Shown here piece by piece: positions 8,962 through 16,281 of a stretch of DNA of 64,000 nucleotides. The notes beneath the pieces were generated by a model. The model ran no database searches. It had not been told where the DNA came from and was given only the letters and a program-made list of their open reading frames with translations. The number at the start of each line of letters is the position of its first letter. The first letter of the stretch is position 1. This stretch comes from Azospirillum rugosum (GTDB lineage: Bacteria; Pseudomonadota; Alphaproteobacteria; Azospirillales; Azospirillaceae), in the NCBI RefSeq assembly GCF_017876155.1, contig NZ_JAGINP010000005.1:124001-188000 (forward strand), given 5' to 3'. Made by a program: the position numbers and the translations under genes.

Positions 8962-9639
8962 TCATTCCGCCACCCGCAGGCTGTAGCCGGCGCCGCGCAC
9001 CGTGTGGATCAGCGGCGTCGGGAAGTCCTTGTCGATCTTCTGGCGCAGGCGGGCGATGTGCACGTCGATGACGTTGGTCTGCGGGTCGAAGTGATAGTCC
9101 CAGACATTCTCCAGCATCATGGTGCGGGTCACCACGCTGCCGGCGTTGCGCATCAGATACTCCAGCAGGGCGAATTCGCGCGGCAGCAGGTCGATGGCCT
9201 TGCCGGCGCGCTTCACCGTGCGGGACAGCAGGTCCAGTTCCAGGTCGCCGACGGACAGCTTGGTCTGCGGCTGGGCGGCTGTGCGCCGGCGCACCAGCAC
9301 CTCGATGCGGGCGAGCAGTTCGGAAAAGGCGAAGGGCTTGGTCAGGTAGTCGTCGCCGCCCGCCTTCAGCCCCTTCACCCGGTCGTCCACGCTGCCGAGC
9401 GCCGACAGGAACAACACCGGCGTGTCGTTGCCGGTGGCGCGCAGGATCTCGACCAGCGACAAGCCGTCGCGGCCGGGCAGCATCCGGTCCACGACCATCA
9501 CGTCGTAATGCTCCGCCCCGGCGAGGAAAAGGCCATCCTTGCCGTCGTTCGCGGTGTCCACGACGTGCCCGGCCTCCTTCAGCCCCTTCGCGAGGTAGGA
9601 GGCGGCCTGCTGATCATCTTCGATGACGAGGACTTTCAT
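8962..9639 (-). CDS. OmpR-family response regulator
   Basis: A 225-residue regulator: receiver domain with VIEDD, phospho-acceptor Asp in VMVVDRMLPGRDG and Lys in YLTKPFAFSELLARIE, then a winged-helix DNA-binding domain (FALLEYLMRNAGSVVTRTMML, VDVHIARLRQKID). MKVLVIEDD at 9639 is the standard start; an ATG two codons upstream (9645) is equally possible, and a longer frame to 9783 is not credible because it reads through a hairpin. It is the cognate regulator of the sensor kinase 22 bp downstream and probably controls the adjacent degP gene. Confidence 0.92.
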   Translation of the reverse strand: MKVLVIEDDQQAASYLAKGLKEAGHVVDTANDGKDGLFLAGAEHYDVMVVDRMLPGRDGLSLVEILRATGNDTPVLFLSALGSVDDRVKGLKAGGDDYLTKPFAFSELLARIEVLVRRRTAAQPQTKLSVGDLELDLLSRTVKRAGKAIDLLPREFALLEYLMRNAGSVVTRTMMLENVWDYHFDPQTNVIDVHIARLRQKIDKDFPTPLIHTVRGAGYSLRVAE

Positions 9640-9707
9640 GAGCATGAGAATACCGCATCCTTCCGGCTGCCTAGAAGCCCCGAGTCCGATGGAAACAGAG
9701 GTAGGGC

Positions 9708-9753
9708 GAGGATGCCGATGGGGAGCGGGGGCTCGCTCCGCACCAGCATCCTC
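9708..9753 (-). other. Hairpin between degP and its downstream regulator gene
   Basis: GAGGATGC (9708-9715) pairs with GCATCCTC (9746-9753), enclosing a second stem GGAGCG/CGCTCC. It has no T-tract, so it looks more like an mRNA-stabilising or partial attenuation structure in the 184-bp degP-regulator gap than a strong terminator. Confidence 0.35.
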
Positions 9754-9823
9754 ACCCGGATCACCGCCGCCCCGACCGGCCACCCGCTTGATGCGGCGGT
9801 CAGAGCGGCGGCAACGCCGATGG

Positions 9824-11314
9824 TCAGGCGTGGCCGAGCTTCAGCGGGACGAAGCTCTCGCTGCCGCGGCGGTTGACCAGCAGCAGGACCGCCTTGCGCC
9901 CGTCCTTCTCGGCCTGCGCCAGGGTCTTCGTCACGTCGGACGGCGAGGTGACGGTCTGGTCGCCGACCTTGACGATCACGTCGCCGGCACGGACCGGAAC
10001 GTCGCCGGCCTTCGGTGAAACGGCGGTCACCACCACGCCCGTCACCCCGTCGTCGAGGCCAAGACGGGAGCGGGTGGCGCCGTCCAGCGGGGCGAGCTTC
10101 AGCCCCTTCACCGTTTCCACCGCCGACGTGTCGGCCGGCCCGCCGTCGGCGGCGGCGACCTTCTGTTCGGCCGGCAGCGGGGCGATGTCGGCGGTGACGG
10201 TCGTCTCCTTGCCGTGGCGCAGGATCTTGAGGTCGGCCTTGTCGCCGGCCTTGGTCTCCGCAACCCGGCGGGTCAGGTCGCGCAGTGTGTCCACCGGCTT
10301 GCCGTCGTAGGACAGGATCACGTCGCCCTGGTGCAGGCCGGCCTTGGCGGCGGGGCTGCCCGGGGTCACCTCCGCGACGAGCGCGCCCTTTGACTGGGAC
10401 AGGCCGACGGTGTCGGCGATGTCCGGCGAGACCTCCTGGATCTTCACGCCGAGCCAGCCGCGCTCCACATGGCCGTTGTCCTTCAGCTGGGCGACGACCT
10501 CCTTCGCGAGGTTGGCCGGGATGGCGAAGCCGATGCCGACCGAGCCGCCGTTGGGCGAATAGATGGCGGTGTTGATGCCGATGACCTGGCCGTTCAGGTT
10601 GAAGGTCGGGCCGCCCGAGTTGCCGCGGTTGATGGCGGCGTCGAGCTGGAGATAGTCGTCGTACGGGCCGCTGTGGATGTCGCGGCCGCGCGCCGAGATG
10701 ATGCCCTTGGTCACCGTGCCGCCCAGCCCGAAGGGGTTGCCGACCGCCATCACCCAGTCGCCGACGCGCGAGGCGTCGCTGTTGCCCCAGTCGAGCGACG
10801 GCAGGGGCTTGTCGGACGTGACCTTCAGCAGGGCGATGTCGGTCTTGGCGTCGCGCCCGACCAGCTTCGCCTTCAGGGCGGTGCCGTCCTGCAACGTGAC
10901 GGTGATCTCCTCCGCCCCGTCGATGACGTGGTTGTTGGTGACCACGTAGCCCGACGGATCGACGATGAAGCCGGAGCCGAGCGAACCCATCTTGCCCCTG
11001 GGCTGCGCCTCGGGCTGCTCTTCACCTTGATCGGAGGGGTTCTGGCCGAACTGGTCCTGGAACTGCTTGAAGAATTCCTCGAAGGGCGAACCCGGCGGGA
11101 AGTTCGGCGCGCGTGGGCCGCGCTCGGCCTTGGCCTCCTGGGTGGTGGAAACGTTGACCACAGCGGGCGTCACCTTGGCGGCGAGGTCGGCGAAGGTCGC
11201 CGGCGCGTCCTGGGTCAGCACGGCCGCGGCGACAGCGTGCGGTGGGTTCGCGATCAAGAACGGCCCGGTGAGCACCGTGGTGCCGAGCAGCAGGGCGGCG
11301 ATCGTCTTGCGCAT
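9824..11314 (-). CDS. degP: DegP/HtrA-type periplasmic serine endoprotease (Do family)
   Basis: A 496-residue Do-family protease. It has a signal peptide (residues 1 to about 29, cleaved near AVA-AAV), a protease domain with the full triad His129 (TNNHVID), Asp159 (KTDIALLKV) and Ser233 (RGNSGGP), then two PDZ domains (about 270-360 and 395-490). The Q-linker between the first strands is Gln/Pro-rich, as in DegP/MucD. It degrades or chaperones misfolded periplasmic proteins. The gene precedes an OmpR regulator and a sensor kinase on the same strand, an arrangement known in several alphaproteobacteria. Downstream PDZ-coding sequence reaches the stop at 9824 without truncation. Confidence 0.95.
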   Translation of the reverse strand: MRKTIAALLLGTTVLTGPFLIANPPHAVAAAVLTQDAPATFADLAAKVTPAVVNVSTTQEAKAERGPRAPNFPPGSPFEEFFKQFQDQFGQNPSDQGEEQPEAQPRGKMGSLGSGFIVDPSGYVVTNNHVIDGAEEITVTLQDGTALKAKLVGRDAKTDIALLKVTSDKPLPSLDWGNSDASRVGDWVMAVGNPFGLGGTVTKGIISARGRDIHSGPYDDYLQLDAAINRGNSGGPTFNLNGQVIGINTAIYSPNGGSVGIGFAIPANLAKEVVAQLKDNGHVERGWLGVKIQEVSPDIADTVGLSQSKGALVAEVTPGSPAAKAGLHQGDVILSYDGKPVDTLRDLTRRVAETKAGDKADLKILRHGKETTVTADIAPLPAEQKVAAADGGPADTSAVETVKGLKLAPLDGATRSRLGLDDGVTGVVVTAVSPKAGDVPVRAGDVIVKVGDQTVTSPSDVTKTLAQAEKDGRKAVLLLVNRRGSESFVPLKLGHA

Positions 11315-11472
11315 CGATGGCTCTCCATGACTGGCGTGCGTTTATCGTTGCCCCAAAGGTAGGGGATGCCAGGTCACGGTGGCCTTGCGGCCGGATTAAA
11401 TGATTTTAGGGTTTTGCGGCGTTTGGAATTGCCGCAGCAAACCTACTGTGAACCTTGCCGCAAGCATCCACC

Positions 11473-11833
11473 GTCATTCCCGCGAAGGCGGGAATCCCGG
11501 GCACTTCAGCCCCTTATCAGCAGAGTATTCTGGATCCCAGCCTTCGCTCTACGGTATGCACACATGTTTGTGTGCGGTAAGTATCTGAAAATGCAGCAAA
11601 ATACCCCTCTCCCCTTGGGGGAGAGGGGGTGGGGTGAGGGGTCGTTACGGGCGGCAGCCCGGAGAAAAGCTCGTTTTCGGTCGCCTGCTGTTGTCTCCGG
11701 CCGGCCAGAGGCCGGCGCCACCCTCACCCCAAACCCCTCTCCCCTCAAGGGAGAGGGGCTTTTCCTTGACTGTATCAGGCACTTACCGCAATGGCGAAAT
11801 GTGTGCATACCGTAGAGCCTTCGCTGGGATGAC
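11473..11833. repeat. Dispersed palindromic repeat element, copy B (MITE-like)
   Basis: This 361-bp element fills the gap between degP and the TPR gene. Left side: GTCATTCCCGCGAAGGCGGG, then an arm at 11534-11565 (ATCCCAGCCTTCGCTCTACG...). Right side: an inverted arm at 11799-11830, identical except that the inner octamer reads GCCTTCGC instead of GCGAAGGC. Between them lie two hairpins CCCCTCTCCCC..GGGGGAGAGGGG around a GTCGTTACGGGCGG core shared with copy A. There is no transposase, so it is non-autonomous if mobile. Confidence 0.8.
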
Positions 11834-11878
11834 GCCAAGGCCATGTGTCGGAGCGGTCTTGAGGACCAGCCGCCAGAA

Positions 11879-12436
11879 TTACAGCGCCGAGCCGGCCATC
11901 TGCTGGCGGATCTTCGTGGCCTGCTGGCGCACGCCGTCCAGGTGCGGGTTGATGGCGAGCGCCGCGTTGAAGGCGCGCAGCGCGCCCGCGGGCTCATCGA
12001 TGGCCAGGTAGACGAGGCCGAGCCCGGCCAGGGCCCCGAAATGGCGCGGTTCCAGCGCCAGCGCGCGGCCGATGTCGCGCACCGCGTTGTCGTAATTGCC
12101 GAGCAGATACTCGGCGTTCGCGCGCTTGTCCCACCCTTCGGCGTAGTTCGGATCCCGCGCGACGACCGCGTCGAAGGCGGCCAGAGCCTCCGCGTAACGG
12201 TCGGCGTTCAGGTTCTGCACGCCTTCGCGCATGAGGAAGACGACGTCCTCCTGCGGGTGTTCCAGCCAGATGTCCCAGATTCGGTCCTGGACCGCCTCCG
12301 CCGCGACCTGATCGCTGGTGCCCAGCAGGTCGCCGAAGAGCGAATCGAGTCGGCCGTCCCCCTGCTCCGCCACGGCTGGCGCGGACAGAAGCGACAGAGC
12401 CACGAAGGCCACGATCAAGGAGATTCGTCGGGTCAT
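11879..12436 (-). CDS. Secreted TPR-repeat protein
   Basis: A 185-residue protein with a signal peptide (MTRRISLIVAFVALSLLSAP, cleavage near AVA-EQG) followed by helical TPR-like repeats: NLNADRYAEALAAFDAVVAR, WDKRANAEYLLGNYDNAVRD and LAGLGLVYLAIDEPAGALRA are successive helix pairs with the W-L-G-Y-A-F-A-P pattern. It should act as a periplasmic protein-interaction scaffold. ATG 12436 is chosen because it begins a clean signal peptide; a GTG at 12472 would add 12 residues. Neither start has a clear ribosome site. It appears monocistronic. Confidence 0.8.
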   Translation of the reverse strand: MTRRISLIVAFVALSLLSAPAVAEQGDGRLDSLFGDLLGTSDQVAAEAVQDRIWDIWLEHPQEDVVFLMREGVQNLNADRYAEALAAFDAVVARDPNYAEGWDKRANAEYLLGNYDNAVRDIGRALALEPRHFGALAGLGLVYLAIDEPAGALRAFNAALAINPHLDGVRQQATKIRQQMAGSAL

Positions 12437-12538
12437 ACCCAAAAATTGGTGCGCGTTACTCAGAGGCAACACTCATCTTTTCGGATAATCTCCGTAAGAG
12501 GATCAACTCACCCATGCGTTGCACGCAAGAAACGAAGA

Positions 12539-12566
12539 ACGGCCGGCGGATCGCTCCGCCGGCCGT
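12539..12566 (-). terminator. Terminator of the EF-G gene
   Basis: A perfect 12-bp stem ACGGCCGGCGGA / TCCGCCGGCCGT with a 4-nt loop lies 38 bp beyond the EF-G stop. On the minus strand it is followed by TTCTTCGTTTCTT. Confidence 0.75.
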
Positions 12567-12603
12567 CATTCTCAACAACCACAGATCAAGGCTGTGCCTG
12601 AAA

Positions 12604-14748
12604 TCAGGCGGCCTTGCTGTTGCGGCCCGCCACGATTTCGTCGGTGACGTTGCGCGGCACCGGCTCGTAGTGGCTGAACTCCATCGTGTAGGACGCACGG
12701 CCGGAGGTCATGCCACGCAGCTGGCCGATGTAGCCGAACATTTCGTTCAGCGGCACATGGGCCTCAACGGCGATGTTCGCACCACGCTCCAGCTGGCCCA
12801 GCACCGTGCCGCGGCGGCGGTTCACGTCGCCGATGACGTCGCCCAGGTAGTCGTCCGGGGTGACGATCTCGACCTTCATGACCGGCTCGAGCAGGATCGG
12901 GGCGGCGAGCTTCAGAGCCTCGCGGAAGCAAGCCTTGGCGGCAATTTCGAACGTCAGGGCGTTCGAGTCGACGTCGTGGTACTTGCCGTCCACCAGGCGG
13001 GCGCGGAAGTCCACAGTCGGATAGGAGGCGAGCACGCCCTCTTCCTTCTGCATCTCCAGGCCCTTGGCGACCGACGGGACGTATTCGCGCGGCACCGAGC
13101 CGCCGACCGTCTCATCCTTGAACTCGAAGCCTTCACCACGCTCGCGCGGCTCGAAGACGATCTTCACCTCGGCGAACTGGCCCGAACCACCGGTCTGCTT
13201 CTTGTGGGTGTAGGTGTACTCGACCGGCTTGGTGATCGTCTCGCGGTAGGCCACCTGGGGCTTGCCCATGTTGCCTTCCACGCCGAACTCCGTGCGCATG
13301 CGGTCCAGCGTCACCTCCAGGTGCAGCTCGCCCATGCCGCGCAGGATGGTCTGGCCGGTTTCACGGTCGGTCTCCAGGCGGAGCGACGGATCCGCGCGGA
13401 CCATCTTGCCCAGCGCGATGGAGAACTTCTCCTGCTCGCCCTTGGTCTTCGGCTCGACCGACACGCTGATGACGGGGTCCGGGAAGCGCATGCGCTCCAG
13501 GATCACCGGCGCGGAGGCGTCGCAGAGCGTGTCACCGGTCTCGGTCTCCTGCAGGGAGACGAGCGCGATGATGTCGCCGGCGCGGGCTTCCTCGATCGGG
13601 TTGGCTTCCTTCGCGAACATCTCGACCATGCGGCCGATCTTCTCGCGCTTGCCGCGGGTCGAGTTCAGGATCGACATGCCCTTCGTCAGCACGCCCGAGT
13701 AGACGCGGATGAAGGTCATCGAGCCGTAGGTGTCGTTCAGCACCTTGAAGGCCAGCGCCGAGAAGGGCGCGTCGTCGGAGCTGAGACGCTCGCCGTTCGG
13801 GTTGCCGTCCTCGTCCACCGTCTTGATCGCCTCGACGTCGGTCGGGGCCGGCAGGAAGTCGACGACCGCGTCCAGGACCTGCTGCACGCCCTTGTTCTTG
13901 TAGGACGAGCCGCAGAGGACCGGGGTGAAGGCGCTGGTGATCGTGCCCTTGCGGATGCAGGCGCGCAGAACGTCGGCCGACGGCTCCTCACCGCTGTCCA
14001 GGTAGGCCTCCATCGCGGCCTCGTCCTGCTCCAGGGCGGTGTCGACCAGCTCGGAGCGGAGCGCCGGGATGCTCTCGATGTTGTCGAGGTCTTCCTTGAC
14101 GGTCAGGTTGAGCTTCTGGGCGAGATCATCGGTGATCTCCCAGATCTCCCACTTGCTGTCCTTGTCGTCGGAGAACCAGACGTAGGCCTTCATCTCGATC
14201 AGGTCGACCATGCCGCGGAAGTTGTCTTCCGAGCCCAGCGGAACCTGCAGGCAGACCGGGCGGGCGCCCAGGCGGTTCTTGATCATGTCGACGCAACGAC
14301 GGAAGTTCGCGCCCGAACGGTCCATCTTGTTGACGTAGCACATGCGCGGAACGTTGTAGTTGTCCGCGAGGCGCCAGTTGGTCTCCGACTGCGGCTCCAC
14401 GCCGGCGACACCGTCGAACACCACGACCGCGCCGTCGAGCACGCGGAGCGAGCGGTTCACCTCGATGGTGAAGTCCACGTGGCCCGGGGTGTCGATGACG
14501 TTGATCTTCTTGCCGCGCCAGAAGGCCGAGACGGCAGCCGACTGAATGGTGATGCCGCGCTTCTGCTCCTGCTCCATGTAGTCGGTCGTCGTCGACGTCT
14601 TGAGATCCTTCGTCTCGTGGACGTCGATGATCGTGTGCTTACGACCGGTGTAGTACAGGATGCGCTCGGTGGTCGTCGTCTTGCCGGCATCGACGTGGGC
14701 GATGATGCCGATGTTTCGGATGTCAGAAAGAGGCGTTTGGCGCGGCAT
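12604..14748 (-). CDS. Translation elongation factor G paralogue outside the str operon
   Basis: A 714-residue full-length EF-G. The GTPase domain has G1 [10 protein letters not shown]3 DTPGHVD and G4 NKMD, followed by domains II-V; the domain IV loop and C-terminal [16 protein letters not shown] are intact. It drives ribosomal translocation or, as some paralogues do, recycling. It stands alone with its own terminator and is not flanked by rpsL, rpsG or tuf, so it is likely a second EF-G. The segment before switch I ([20 protein letters not shown]) departs from the HDGAATMDWMEQ-like form common in canonical bacterial EF-G, another hint of a distinct lineage. Start [20 protein letters not shown] is standard. 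Confidence 0.9.
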   Translation of the reverse strand: MPRQTPLSDIRNIGIIAHVDAGKTTTTERILYYTGRKHTIIDVHETKDLKTSTTTDYMEQEQKRGITIQSAAVSAFWRGKKINVIDTPGHVDFTIEVNRSLRVLDGAVVVFDGVAGVEPQSETNWRLADNYNVPRMCYVNKMDRSGANFRRCVDMIKNRLGARPVCLQVPLGSEDNFRGMVDLIEMKAYVWFSDDKDSKWEIWEITDDLAQKLNLTVKEDLDNIESIPALRSELVDTALEQDEAAMEAYLDSGEEPSADVLRACIRKGTITSAFTPVLCGSSYKNKGVQQVLDAVVDFLPAPTDVEAIKTVDEDGNPNGERLSSDDAPFSALAFKVLNDTYGSMTFIRVYSGVLTKGMSILNSTRGKREKIGRMVEMFAKEANPIEEARAGDIIALVSLQETETGDTLCDASAPVILERMRFPDPVISVSVEPKTKGEQEKFSIALGKMVRADPSLRLETDRETGQTILRGMGELHLEVTLDRMRTEFGVEGNMGKPQVAYRETITKPVEYTYTHKKQTGGSGQFAEVKIVFEPRERGEGFEFKDETVGGSVPREYVPSVAKGLEMQKEEGVLASYPTVDFRARLVDGKYHDVDSNALTFEIAAKACFREALKLAAPILLEPVMKVEIVTPDDYLGDVIGDVNRRRGTVLGQLERGANIAVEAHVPLNEMFGYIGQLRGMTSGRASYTMEFSHYEPVPRNVTDEIVAGRNSKAA

Positions 14749-14864
14749 GTTGCGGATCCATTACTGTAACGCGGCTATCGAAGCGCAACGACGGTCGTCC
14801 GCTCCGGCGGCAAGGTTGGTCGGGGTTTTACGGGTGATCTGTTAAGGCGTGATTAACATTCTGT

Positions 14865-14897
14865 AAATCCGGAAGGTCATGTCCTTCCGGATTTTTT
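14865..14897 (+). terminator. Strong rho-independent terminator facing an apparently empty strand
   Basis: A perfect 12-bp stem AAATCCGGAAGG / CCTTCCGGATTT with a 6-nt loop runs into TTTTTT on the plus strand. On the minus strand it could also end ridA transcripts, although the U-tract there is only AUUUAC. No plus-strand gene precedes it between 12.5 and 14.9 kb, so an antisense or small RNA upstream is possible. Confidence 0.65.
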
Positions 14898-14975
14898 CGA
14901 AGCGAGGCCCTCACAGACAGTGGGCCACGCCGGCAAACCCCAACCGAGGGAGCCGGGTCGCCCCGTTAACGCAGC

Positions 14976-15323
14976 TTATTTGGCTGCGGTCACCTGGATT
15001 TCAACGACATATTGGGGCGCGGCCAGCTTGGCTTCCACGGTGGCGCGGGCGGGCGCGTTGGCCTGATCGACCCACGCGTCCCACGCCTTGTTCATGGCGC
15101 CGAAGGTCGCGATGTCCGCCAGGTAGATGGTGGCGGACAGAAGCTTGGACTTGTCCGTTCCGGCCTCGGCCAGCAGGGCGTCGATCTGGCCCAGGATCTG
15201 GCGGGTCTGCATCTCCACGTCCTGAGTCGGATCATTCGCCACCTGGCCGGCCAGGTAGACCGTGTCCTTGTGGATGACCATCTGGCTCATGCGCGGTCCG
15301 GTATGGAAGCGCTGGATCGACAT
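14976..15323 (-). CDS. RidA/YjgF/YER057c-family protein
   Basis: A 115-residue RidA-superfamily protein: GPRMSQMVIHKDTVYLAGQVA near the N-terminus, then the helix TRQILGQIDALLAEAG and the C-terminal pattern ARATVEAKLAAPQYVVEIQV. Members form trimers; RidA itself hydrolyses reactive enamines/imines from PLP enzymes and carries an Arg in the ARxxVxxxxLP motif. Here the motif is ARATVEAKLAAP, with the Arg kept, so deaminase activity is possible. ATG 15323 is preceded by GGAG; the longer frame to 15386 is unlikely. It follows the protease gene on the same strand by 133 bp. Confidence 0.85.
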   Translation of the reverse strand: MSIQRFHTGPRMSQMVIHKDTVYLAGQVANDPTQDVEMQTRQILGQIDALLAEAGTDKSKLLSATIYLADIATFGAMNKAWDAWVDQANAPARATVEAKLAAPQYVVEIQVTAAK

Positions 15324-15456
15324 GGGTACGGCTCCGGTTACGGGGTCTTTGACGCGCGTACGTCTATGCGATTCACGACCAACCACATAGCAAAAAATGC
15401 GGCTTCACCGCTCAAAGCTGCCCCGCGCCCTCGTAACAGCGCGAAAAGGCGACTTT

Positions 15457-16260
15457 TCACCGCAAAGAGGGCGTATCCGCGGGCGCTTTCCCCACCAGCG
15501 CGGCCCCTTCGGCGGCATCAACGAAGGATGCGGCGGGCACAGCGATGTTGCGCGGGCTGGCGCTGGTCTGCGCGGCGACGGCGATCCCCGCCACGCCCCA
15601 CGCGCCCTGGCCATCCGCCGTGCGGACGAGCAGCGCGGCGCCGCTGACCCCGCGCGTGCCGTTGCAGTCGTGGATCAGCAGCGTGCCCCGGGAGGTGCCG
15701 GCGACGCCCAGCGCCGCGCAGGCGGTGTCCGCGGTGACGATCTGCGCCTTGTCCTGGCTGTAGCCGCCGAGCATCAGCGGCGTGCCCGGCTCCGGCGGGA
15801 CTCGGACGAGCGGCAGGGGCTCGACTCCGGCCGGCGCGTCGCCGGACAGGGTCAGCACCGCCCAGTCGCGGGCGATGCCCTCCGGCCGGCGGCCGGGGTC
15901 GAAGGGGCCGCCGACGGTCAGCGACGCGACCGTCCGGTGCTCCCGGTAGTCACCGCGGTCGTAGCCGAACAGGACGTGGAGGGACGAGGCCGGCAGGATT
16001 TGCTGCGCCCGGTTCAGCAGGCAATGCGCCGCGGTCGCCACCCGGCGCGGCGCCACCAGGACGCCGGTGCAGCGGCTGCCCAGGTTGGTCTGCACCTTGA
16101 CGAGGCTGCGCCAGGGCGCCTCGGCCGTGTCCACGGCGGCGCGCCGGTCCTGCGCCCCGATGCCCGGCAACGCCGGGGACTGCGCGAGCGCCGAAGAGGT
16201 CGAAAGGGCGACAAGAAGGGCCGCCAGAAGGCCGCTCACACGTTCTTGATACGTTTTCAT
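15457..16260 (-). CDS. Secreted trypsin-like (S1/V8-type) serine protease
   Basis: A 267-residue protein with a signal peptide ending near SSALA-QSP and a chymotrypsin-fold protease domain. The triad is visible: His in VATAAHCLL, Asp in IARDWAVLTL and Ser in RGVSGAALL. Paired Cys residues around SRCTGVLVAP and AAHC match the usual disulfide near the active His, and two more occur at TACAALG and HDCNG. It should be a periplasmic or extracellular endopeptidase. The start ATG 16260 lies only 21 bp from the divergent topoisomerase ATG, which leaves almost no room for separate promoters. Confidence 0.85.
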   Translation of the reverse strand: MKTYQERVSGLLAALLVALSTSSALAQSPALPGIGAQDRRAAVDTAEAPWRSLVKVQTNLGSRCTGVLVAPRRVATAAHCLLNRAQQILPASSLHVLFGYDRGDYREHRTVASLTVGGPFDPGRRPEGIARDWAVLTLSGDAPAGVEPLPLVRVPPEPGTPLMLGGYSQDKAQIVTADTACAALGVAGTSRGTLLIHDCNGTRGVSGAALLVRTADGQGAWGVAGIAVAAQTSASPRNIAVPAASFVDAAEGAALVGKAPADTPSLR

Positions 16261-16281
16261 TTTCGCTGTACCCTGGCGGCC

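Noticed and set aside
9640-9783. Upstream extension of the OmpR-type regulator
   Set aside because: It reads through the 9708-9753 hairpin and does not resemble a receiver N-terminus.
15397-16281. N-terminal extension of the topoisomerase frame by 295 codons
   Set aside because: It lies opposite the protease gene, whose triad and signal peptide are clear; the family start is MATLIITEKS at 16282.
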